From NCBI GenBank assembly GCA_963205035.1, contig CAUJII010000027.1, positions 1 through 8,401 of the forward strand: a stretch of 8,401 nucleotides of DNA, given 5' to 3'. This DNA comes from Spirochaetota bacterium. Its GTDB lineage: Bacteria; Spirochaetota; Leptospiria; Turneriellales; Turneriellaceae. Positions within the stretch are counted from its first letter, which is position 1. Each line of letters opens with the position of its first letter. The notes under the pieces were generated by a model. The model saw only the letters and a program-made list of their open reading frames with translations. It did no database searches and was not told the origin of the DNA. The position numbers were made by a program, and so were the translations under genes. Positions 1-5,313 of the stretch are shown here, piece by piece.

Positions 1-416
1 TCCTACCGCAAATCCAATTTGCGAAGCCGACCGACGAAACGTATAGCGAACGCGTTGAAGTCGATACCGGTGAGTTGGAAGACGACCCCACGGTAAATAC
101 GCAACGAAGCTCCGCCCACGACACAGTGAAAAAACGCCGCCACAAGAAGCGTGTCGAGTACCGGCGTGTGAAACCACGCTGGCATACGATGTCGCGTGAA
201 GAAAAATTGCAAACTGGCGAAGGGGTGATTCGCAATGGTTCGTTTGCGAACACATCGTTTAGGGTGCGGCTCGTGCCCGTCGTCTCCCAGGGCAAGGTTG
301 TCTCTTACGAAGGCAGCTTTGGTGGGGTGGGGCGGTTCTCGAACTCAGTGAGCGGAGCTGATCTCAAGGCAATCCAAGGCGGAGTTTTTAACGTACAGGT
401 CCAGTATGCGCAGTAA
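1..416 (+). CDS. 3' end of an unrecognised gene (5' truncated)
   Basis: The frame is open from base 3 to a TAA at 414-416, giving 137 residues, and it has no stop upstream, so the gene starts outside the window. A TTG at 75 could be read as a start, but the open frame continues through it and I treat it as internal. The visible part has an acidic stretch (about residues 10-30), a strongly basic stretch (about residues 43-60, KKRRHKKR followed by YRRVKPR), and a C-terminal half rich in Val, Gly, Ser and Phe (about residues 70-137). That half looks like alternating beta strands and ends in F-N-V-Q-V-Q-Y-A-Q. I do not recognise the family. The stop overlaps the ATG of the downstream phospholipase-like ORF by 11 nt, so the two may be co-transcribed and translationally coupled. 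The product could be a surface or scaffold protein, but nothing in the sequence proves it. Confidence 0.6.
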   Translation, partial: LPQIQFAKPTDETYSERVEVDTGELEDDPTVNTQRSSAHDTVKKRRHKKRVEYRRVKPRWHTMSREEKLQTGEGVIRNGSFANTSFRVRLVPVVSQGKVVSYEGSFGGVGRFSNSVSGADLKAIQGGVFNVQVQYAQ

Positions 417-2028
417 AAACGATCAAGGTGGCTTAGTTTTTGGAATAGTTAGTCGGATTTGCCGGATGGCAGGCTCTGCTTCGCGAATAGTTACTCGCTT
501 GGGGCGAGAATTTCCCGGTATTTCTGTAATAGTTAGTCGAAACCTGCATTTTGGCGGCAGTTTTCGCATAGTTAGTCGGATTTGGGGGAAATCCCACAGT
601 TTTCCCCGCATAGTTAGTCGCTTTCGCACCGTCGCCTCGGTCGGTGGGGCGATCTTCCTCTCCCTCACGCCGCTTACCGCATTCACAGTCAAAGTACACC
701 AAAACATGCCCGAAGACGGCTTTCTCTACATGGAGTTTCAAGGCACGAACCAAATGCGTTGGGCGGCCGACTACCTCAAGGCCAAGGCGGGCGGCCGCTA
801 CACGGGCACGTGCGTCAACATGAATTATACGTCTGAAGACATGAAATACGGCGGCAACATCCAGTGCGGTGCGATTGGCATCCAACGCATCGGCGGCGAT
901 AAACCCGACTATTTCTGGGACGCCTTCTGGGACGACCTTCTTTTCTTTAGCTGGCACGTCCCCGACATGGGTCTTTATGCCAATAATTTTAGCTCGTGGT
1001 TCCATTTCGTCAACCTGCTCAAGACAAACGAAAACGGCAATAAGCTCATGACGAATAACTATAACACATACGACGGTTATGGTTACAACCAGACGTATGG
1101 ATTTCCCGATATGGGGATTGACTACACTTTGGCGGTCTTCATGAACAACGCGCAAATGACAGTCAACCTGCCTGGCTGCACGCACAGCACTTGCGCTGAA
1201 TGGCAGGGGATCTCAACCGTTTACAAAGCAAACCCCGCTATCGACTACCAGCAAAACGGCTCGACGACGCCCGTGTCCGGTGGGTCGGGCAGCATGCGCA
1301 CCGAACAGGCGGATGGTATGAACTACAACTGCTTCAGCGACTGGATGCTCTTGGGTAACTGTCCCGATAACGGCGCCGACTATGATGGCACGACACAAAT
1401 TCCAAACGTCGCACCGGGTTCAGGGCATATTCTTTATGGCGACGAAGATTGGGTGATTTATGAACCTGCGACAAATGTCTCGACTTTCTATTACAACGAA
1501 ATGTGGTTGGAAGGGCTACAGTCAAAAAACCACTCTCTTCAAAAAGGACCGATTGTGGGCCGCTACTATGCTATTGCCGGAGCGGAGACGCTCTATTTCG
1601 CAGTCGTGCAGCATTGGGCGGGGGACTTTACGCAACAATCGCATATCTGGTCGACGATTGGGTATAACCACGGGGATTACGAAGCCTATGCAGACACGCA
1701 ATACGGCGACCGGGTGGTCGGCGGAAGTGCCGGAATTAACTATGAACAGGGATATATCCCGAGCCAAGCGTATGCAAACACGTGGCAGAACCGCTATAAC
1801 CGCGATGTCGGCAATATCAATTACCTACTCATGGAACAGGCGTTCCGTACATACCACATAAAATCGCGCTCGGGCTATGACACGCTTTCCTCTTCCAGCC
1901 ACGGCACTTGGACAAATGCCGGGACGTGGGCGGTGCAGAATGCCATTACGGAGATGGCAATTATCAGCGAAAAGGCTGTCATCGACTTGCGCAAGTGCCG
2001 CAATAGCGGCGCGTGTAATAATCAGTAA
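406..2028 (+). CDS. Exported zinc-dependent phospholipase C / P1 nuclease superfamily protein with repeat-derived N-terminal extension
   Basis: This 540-residue ORF carries the zinc-ligand pattern of the phospholipase C/S1-P1 nuclease superfamily. H403-x3-D407-x5-H413 is followed by H422-x3-E426, the same spacing as H118/D122/H128 and H142/E146 in Bacillus cereus phospholipase C, except for a shorter gap before H422. F93 with H98 five residues later mimics the W1/H6 mature N-terminus of P1 nucleases. D176/D177 and the W-F-H200-F segment resemble the middle metal ligands. About 200 residues separate H200 from H403, against roughly 50 in small family members, so there is a large Tyr/Asn/Gly-rich insertion. 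A hydrophobic stretch (residues 78-92, ending L-T-A) fits a secretion signal cut just before F93. After it there are eight cysteines, consistent with disulfides outside the cytoplasm. The likely role is hydrolysis of phosphodiesters (phospholipid or nucleic acid) in the periplasm or outside the cell. The start is uncertain. ATG 406, ATG 466 and TTG 499 are in frame, none has a strong ribosome site, and residues 14-72 are encoded by the 11-bp repeat array. The next in-frame ATG (706) lies after the signal peptide. Confidence 0.75.
   Translation: MRSKNDQGGLVFGIVSRICRMAGSASRIVTRLGREFPGISVIVSRNLHFGGSFRIVSRIWGKSHSFPRIVSRFRTVASVGGAIFLSLTPLTAFTVKVHQNMPEDGFLYMEFQGTNQMRWAADYLKAKAGGRYTGTCVNMNYTSEDMKYGGNIQCGAIGIQRIGGDKPDYFWDAFWDDLLFFSWHVPDMGLYANNFSSWFHFVNLLKTNENGNKLMTNNYNTYDGYGYNQTYGFPDMGIDYTLAVFMNNAQMTVNLPGCTHSTCAEWQGISTVYKANPAIDYQQNGSTTPVSGGSGSMRTEQADGMNYNCFSDWMLLGNCPDNGADYDGTTQIPNVAPGSGHILYGDEDWVIYEPATNVSTFYYNEMWLEGLQSKNHSLQKGPIVGRYYAIAGAETLYFAVVQHWAGDFTQQSHIWSTIGYNHGDYEAYADTQYGDRVVGGSAGINYEQGYIPSQAYANTWQNRYNRDVGNINYLLMEQAFRTYHIKSRSGYDTLSSSSHGTWTNAGTWAVQNAITEMAIISEKAVIDLRKCRNSGACNNQ
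445..620 (+). repeat. Regular array of five direct 11-bp repeats (consensus ATAGTTAGTCG)
   Basis: Copies lie at 445-455, 487-497 (one mismatch, ATAGTTACTCG), 529-539, 568-578 and 610-620. Start-to-start distances are 42, 42, 39 and 42 bp, and the spacers are 31, 31, 28 and 31 bp. The spacers are largely unlike each other, although two begin GATTTG. Every spacing is a multiple of three, so in the frame of the downstream ORF each copy reads I-V-S-R (I-V-T-R in the second), while the other two plus-strand frames meet TAG in each exact copy. A spacing of 42 bp is also four helical turns. The same word recurs at 2145-2155 and 5272-5313, so it is a dispersed element and not specific to this gene. 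It might be a protein-binding array, an intergenic repeat family, or a DNA uptake-like word. The sequence alone cannot decide between these. Confidence 0.9.
585..607. other. Inverted repeat in the fourth spacer of the array
   Basis: GGGGAAA at 585-591 pairs perfectly with TTTCCCC at 601-607 across a 9-nt loop, within the spacer between repeat copies four and five. No run of T follows, so it does not look like a classical intrinsic terminator on the plus strand. Weaker dyads sit in two other spacers: GCAG/CTGC at 469-479, and an imperfect stem of about 8 bp at 540-564. The function is unknown. Confidence 0.5.
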
Positions 2029-2144
2029 GGATTACCTACTGGGAGAAAATGGCCGTGCTGCCGGTGAGTTTTACGTCAAAAGGACAGGTGCTGTGGTTTC
2101 TATCCGCCATTGCACGGCTTCTACCTCTGGTAAGCTCACGCCCG

Positions 2145-2155
2145 TGACTAACTAT
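2145..2155 (-). repeat. Single copy of the 11-bp element at the phosphatase gene end
   Basis: On the minus strand this reads ATAGTTAGTCA, one mismatch from the consensus at its last base. Its first base is also the last base of the TAA stop codon of the phosphatase gene (2155-2157). It is in the sense orientation for that gene. It lies in the 126-nt convergent gap between the phospholipase-like gene (ends 2028) and the phosphatase gene. I see no convincing stem followed by a T run in the rest of the gap, so no intrinsic terminator is called. A distant GTGAG/CTCAC pair is probably chance. Confidence 0.75.
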
Positions 2156-2637
2156 TATAAAGACGTGCGATTCTTTAGAAGCTCGATAAACCCCTGCACA
2201 GCGTCTTCGAGAATGGCAAAGACTTCCTCGAACGCTTCGCCTCCCTTGCCCCAGGGGTCAGGTACCGCGAGCCCTTTCTGAAGCGGCACCTCACGAGAGA
2301 AATCCCGCATGAGATGAATTTTGTTTGTAGGAAAGCGAAATTCATCGAGGAGCGAAGCACGGTTTTGATTGTCCATCGCGAGGATGTAGTCGAAAAGCTC
2401 TCCATCCTTCGCGTGGACAGGCCGACTTTTTTGGCGTTCGATGGAGATTCCGTATTTCTTTGCGATCGCAATCGAACCTTTGTGCGGCGGCTCGCCTTCA
2501 TGCCAGCCCGAGGTGCCTGCGGAGTCCGCATCGAATTGAGAATCGAGCCCTTGTTTCTTTAATTCGTGTTCAAAAATACCTTGCGCTAAAGGCGAGCGGC
2601 AAATATTTCCCAAGCAGACAAAGAGAACGCTTTGCAC
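2155..2637 (-). CDS. Low-molecular-weight protein tyrosine phosphatase
   Basis: This 160-residue protein has the full signature of low-molecular-weight protein tyrosine phosphatases. The P-loop is V-C8-L-G-N-I-C13-R14-S-P, with C8 the expected nucleophile and R14 the phosphate-binding arginine. The general acid loop is D127-P-W near the C-terminus, where D-P-Y or D-P-W is usual. Length and motif order are typical. The enzyme dephosphorylates phosphotyrosine in cytoplasmic proteins; in many bacteria such enzymes counter tyrosine kinases that control polysaccharide export, and some members act as arsenate reductases. The tyrosine phosphatase reading is preferred because of the D-P-W loop and the classic P-loop. 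The start is GTG immediately after the TAA of the upstream 143-aa gene, with no gap. It is the only plausible start so close to the P-loop, and it implies translational coupling. This is the last gene of a minus-strand unit that begins with a membrane glycosyltransferase-like protein. Its stop codon touches a copy of the 11-bp element. Confidence 0.93.
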   Translation of the reverse strand: MQSVLFVCLGNICRSPLAQGIFEHELKKQGLDSQFDADSAGTSGWHEGEPPHKGSIAIAKKYGISIERQKSRPVHAKDGELFDYILAMDNQNRASLLDEFRFPTNKIHLMRDFSREVPLQKGLAVPDPWGKGGEAFEEVFAILEDAVQGFIELLKNRTSL

Positions 2638-3069
2638 TTAGATACCCGCGAAAGAAGCAATGACGGCAAAACCCGCGAGTGTCGCTTTGAGTGAATCTTC
2701 TTCCCCGCTCTCTTGCGCCCATAGATCGTGAAAATAGCGGCACACGGCCGCGCCTTCGGCGGGGATGTAGACAGTCCGCCGGTCGTTGGATGCAAAGAGC
2801 GGGATTTGGCTTTTCTGCAAAATCGGTTCGATTGTAAGCGTCTGGTTTTCGTACGCGAGCGATTGATTGAGAAGCTGAAGCGACTGCTTTGCCAAAGGAA
2901 AAACTCCTAAGTTAGAGAGTTGTACCTCTTGGGTATTCGTGACTTGTAAGAAATTTTCGTACATCTTCTTGATAGCGGAAGGGTTCGTGAGGAGGTAGCC
3001 GCCGGAGCCGTCTTGAAAAACATGCTCGCTCACTTCGTGAAGTTTCGACGCATCGAAAGGAGACTGCAT
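2638..3069 (-). CDS. Unrecognised 143-aa protein in the phosphatase operon
   Basis: I do not recognise this family. The protein has no clear signal peptide. The C-terminal 15 or so residues (A-T-L-A-G-F-A-V-I-A-S-F-A-G-I) are hydrophobic but too short and Gly/Ala-rich for a confident membrane anchor. The middle is Gln/Leu/Asn-rich (about residues 40-85) and may be helical. A segment with R-R-T-V-Y-I-P-A-E-G-A-A-V-C lies near residues 97-110. The gene is expressed as a gene pair with the phosphatase: its TAA is followed directly by the GTG of the phosphatase gene. It lies 39 nt downstream of the membrane protein gene, with no obvious terminator in between. ATG 3067-3069 is the only sensible start, although its ribosome site is poor, which again suggests coupling. 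It may be a partner or substrate-side factor of the phosphatase, but that is inferred only from position. Confidence 0.8.
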   Translation of the reverse strand: MQSPFDASKLHEVSEHVFQDGSGGYLLTNPSAIKKMYENFLQVTNTQEVQLSNLGVFPLAKQSLQLLNQSLAYENQTLTIEPILQKSQIPLFASNDRRTVYIPAEGAAVCRYFHDLWAQESGEEDSLKATLAGFAVIASFAGI

Positions 3070-3108
3070 ACGGGGTCTTGCTGTAGCCGAGGCGCTCTGT
3101 AAAGTGCT

Positions 3109-4722
3109 TTAGCGGATACGTATCACTTGCATGCGCTTACGCACCTGGTAATCTTTTTTCATGTCAACGTACAGCGAGGCAGAGAAGAAATCTGTATTAA
3201 TATTACCTTGCTTGTCGAAGACAAGCCTCGTCTTAGCACCCGTCTCTTTCAGAATTTCTTGCGTATCGCCTGCGAGCGCGTCGCTAATAATCCAGTCGAC
3301 GCGATGCTCTTTGACTGCTTTGCGCAATATATCTTTGTAACCGGTGCGCCCGCAGCACGACCATATAATATCCAGCGACTTACCTTTGATAGTGCTCGTC
3401 AAGTCGTAGTAATCGGGGAACGAAACAATAGGATCGATGGCGACTCCCAAAATACGCGGCTTTGGAGTCTCTTGGAGAATCTGCGTCGCGACGGGTTTTA
3501 AGTAGAAATACTCCGCTCTATCGAGCGTCGCATTCGGTAAAATTATCTCTTTGAAATTGGAAGCAGTCGGCAATAGGGCGAGCACCAACACGGCGACTGG
3601 CCACTTTAGCCTCCGCGAAAAACGCCGCATTGCAAAGAGAATTCCTATTAGAAAAGATGGCAAGACAAACAACCAGCCGTTGATACTGTCGGGTCGTACG
3701 TTGAAAGCGGCTTGGCCTAAAAAGAAAAAGAAGAACGGCGAAATTAAGAGAAATCGGAGAGCAACCGCAATTTGGGAGCGCGAGAAAATATAAAGGCCGT
3801 AGATAAAAACTCCGACTAAAACAAATTTGAGAGCAAGGATAGGCGCGGTAAAGCCGTTCATTAAACTCTGCGCATAGGATTCTACCAGAGTGCGGAACCA
3901 TTCGCCTCGCGTGTACTGCCCGTAACCTAAGTATGAGTATATTGTCAGTGTATGGATGTATTCTTGTAGTGATGTGATCTGAAGCATTTTGACGAGCAAG
4001 TAACCGTAGAAAAAGAATAATCCTCCGAGAACGATAAATGCAGAATAAACAAAATACCTCCACTGAAGTTTCTTGTCCTTGAGACGATATTGATCGATGA
4101 GTAGAGCCACAAAAGCAATAGGGCCGGAAAAATACGCCGCGCTGTGTAGTGCTCCTGCGAAGGTGAAGAGAGAGGTTGCGCCCAGAAGCCATCTTGCTTC
4201 ACGCCTCGTGTTCAAAAAATAGCGGCATAGGAGATAAAGTGCGGCAGAGACAAATGCAAACGCCGGCATGTGGATTTCTCCAGAGAGGGCGAGCATCCAG
4301 AAGACGGTCGTCGTGGCGGTCATAAATGTAGCAAGAAGCACCAGGCCACGCCTACGCGTAAAAAATGCGGCAATCTGTAGTAGAAAAAAGAGCGCGACGA
4401 GAGAACCAATAAAATTAAGTATCCGCGTCGTCGTTAGCGCCCGTACGTCGAAATAATCGTAAAGCTCGCCCGCCATCCAGTGTATCAATGGATGGTTCGG
4501 ATGGTAGCGCGAAAAATCCGCGAGCTTGCCTTGCGGGTTGACTTCCTCAAAGGTCGTCTGGATTTTGTACGATCCTTCCGTCGCAAGCCCATACATGTAC
4601 GATTCATAAGTATTGATACGAAACGGAAAGGCCGCAAGCAGGAGTGCATAAGCTGCGACGAGACAGAGAGAGAGCCGCCAGGAAAGACGTTTTGGAGTTC
4701 GCGAAAGATCTGGCTGATTCAT
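3109..4722 (-). CDS. Multi-spanning membrane protein resembling GT-C glycosyltransferases
   Basis: This 537-residue protein has about ten or eleven hydrophobic segments by eye, near residues 16-35, 100-121, 126-146, 152-170, 178-195, 197-211, 223-245, 293-314, 319-340, 348-365 and 373-387. A soluble C-terminal domain of about 150 residues follows. The first large extracytoplasmic loop (36-99) carries an acidic residue soon after the first helix (E40) and a Y-H-P-N-H-P-L-I-H-W motif (73-82). This layout is seen in GT-C enzymes of the protein mannosyltransferase/ArnT type, which use lipid-linked sugars on the outer face of the inner membrane. I infer a glycosyltransferase-like role in surface glycan or glycolipid assembly. 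The donor and acceptor are unknown and the match is by architecture only. The ATG start is well supported by AGGAGG nine bases upstream. It is the first gene of a three-gene minus-strand unit ending in a tyrosine phosphatase. Confidence 0.72.
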   Translation of the reverse strand: MNQPDLSRTPKRLSWRLSLCLVAAYALLLAAFPFRINTYESYMYGLATEGSYKIQTTFEEVNPQGKLADFSRYHPNHPLIHWMAGELYDYFDVRALTTTRILNFIGSLVALFFLLQIAAFFTRRRGLVLLATFMTATTTVFWMLALSGEIHMPAFAFVSAALYLLCRYFLNTRREARWLLGATSLFTFAGALHSAAYFSGPIAFVALLIDQYRLKDKKLQWRYFVYSAFIVLGGLFFFYGYLLVKMLQITSLQEYIHTLTIYSYLGYGQYTRGEWFRTLVESYAQSLMNGFTAPILALKFVLVGVFIYGLYIFSRSQIAVALRFLLISPFFFFFLGQAAFNVRPDSINGWLFVLPSFLIGILFAMRRFSRRLKWPVAVLVLALLPTASNFKEIILPNATLDRAEYFYLKPVATQILQETPKPRILGVAIDPIVSFPDYYDLTSTIKGKSLDIIWSCCGRTGYKDILRKAVKEHRVDWIISDALAGDTQEILKETGAKTRLVFDKQGNINTDFFSASLYVDMKKDYQVRKRMQVIRIR

Positions 4723-4731
4723 GAGGTTGCG

Positions 4732-4737
4732 CCTCCT
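4732..4737 (-). promoter_or_regulatory. Strong ribosome binding site of the GT-C-like gene
   Basis: On the minus strand this is AGGAGG, nine bases before the ATG at 4720-4722. It fixes the start of the membrane protein gene. The divergent gap to hisI (4723-4855) must hold the promoters of both units, but I could not pick a convincing -35/-10 pair on either strand. Confidence 0.8.
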
Positions 4738-4855
4738 ATCGAGGGTGCGGTAACAGTCGCTATTTTCTCTACGAGGTCACCCAAAAATCCCGCACAGGCT
4801 CCCTGCGTCCGTTGCATTCTGCTCGACGCGCTGCTTTCTACTCGCCCGATGGGCC

Positions 4856-5275
4856 ATGGCATTTTCAAAAGAACTCGAAGAATCGCGCGAGCTGATGCTC
4901 GACTTTGCAAAACTCCGACAAATCACCGCACGAGGCGAAGACGTTCTGCCAGTTGTCGTGCAAGACACAGCGTCGCTCGAAGTTTTGCTCTTAGCGTACG
5001 TCAATGCAGAAGCGTTGCGCTTGAGCATTATTGAAAAACGCGCCATCTTTTGGTCGACGTCACGGCAAGAGCTTTGGCGCAAGGGCGAAACGAGCGGCGA
5101 TATGCTCACGCTCAAAGAAGTGCGCGTCAACTGCGAACAAAACAGTCTTGTCTTTTTGGTCGAAAAAACGCAGAAAGGCGTATGCCATACGCACGACAAA
5201 GACGGAGAAACGCGTCGGTCGTGCTACTACCGCAGAATGAGCGACGAACACGCGTTAGAATTCTTGGCTGAATAG
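4856..5275 (+). CDS. hisI: Phosphoribosyl-AMP cyclohydrolase
   Basis: The protein opens the purine ring of phosphoribosyl-AMP, the third step of histidine biosynthesis, in the cytoplasm. The family signature is clear: L-P-V-V-V-Q-D (31-37), L-A-Y-V-N-A-E-A-L (46-54), F-W-S-T-S-R-Q (65-71), L-W-R-K-G-E-T-S-G (73-81) and C-H-T (110-112), then R-R-S-C-Y-Y-R-R (120-127). C93, C110 and C123 match the three zinc cysteines. Two features differ from the textbook enzyme. The D-C-D-x-D magnesium motif reads N-C-E-Q-N (92-96), and the segment between C-H-T and R-R-S-C carries about seven extra residues (H-D-K-D-G-E-T). It is a stand-alone HisI with no HisE domain fused. The start is uncertain: ATG 4856 lacks a good ribosome site, and ATG 4895 would give the M-L-D-F start common in the family. 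The TAG stop lies inside a copy of the 11-bp element. No other his genes are adjacent. Confidence 0.93.
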   Translation: MAFSKELEESRELMLDFAKLRQITARGEDVLPVVVQDTASLEVLLLAYVNAEALRLSIIEKRAIFWSTSRQELWRKGETSGDMLTLKEVRVNCEQNSLVFLVEKTQKGVCHTHDKDGETRRSCYYRRMSDEHALEFLAE

Positions 5276-5313
5276 TTAGTCGGAGCCGGGAGGCCTGCGC
5301 GCATAGTTAGTCG
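5272..5313 (+). repeat. Two exact direct copies of the 11-bp element between hisI and sucA
   Basis: Exact copies of ATAGTTAGTCG lie at 5272-5282 and 5303-5313, 31 bp apart (about three helical turns), with a 20-bp GC-rich spacer that includes the palindrome AGGCCT. The first copy contains the TAG stop of hisI (5273-5275). The second, read on the minus strand, contains the TAA stop of sucA (5307-5309). The two convergent genes therefore end inside the repeats. The copies are direct, not inverted, so they do not form a hairpin with each other, and no T-rich terminator tail is visible. Confidence 0.93.

Noticed and set aside
445..620. CRISPR array
   Set aside because: Repeats are only 11 bp, shorter than any CRISPR repeat. 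The same word occurs singly at other gene ends, and no cas genes are present.
445..620. Integron attC sites
   Set aside because: GTTAGTC does not fit the GTTRRRY core (T where a purine is required), the copies are direct, and no cassette structure or integrase is present.
433..1185. Minus-strand 250-aa ORF over the phospholipase-like gene, with T-N-Y repeats at its end
   Set aside because: It is antisense to an ORF with a clear zinc motif. The T-N-Y pattern is simply the repeat array read backwards, kept open because the spacings are multiples of three.
2029..2154. Intrinsic terminator in the convergent gap
   Set aside because: No GC-rich stem followed by a T run is visible on either strand.
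4719..4910. 63-aa minus-strand ORF whose TGA overlaps the ATG of the GT-C-like gene
   Set aside because: Its start lies antisense inside hisI, it has no recognised motif or ribosome site, and the AGGAGG before the membrane protein gene already explains that start.
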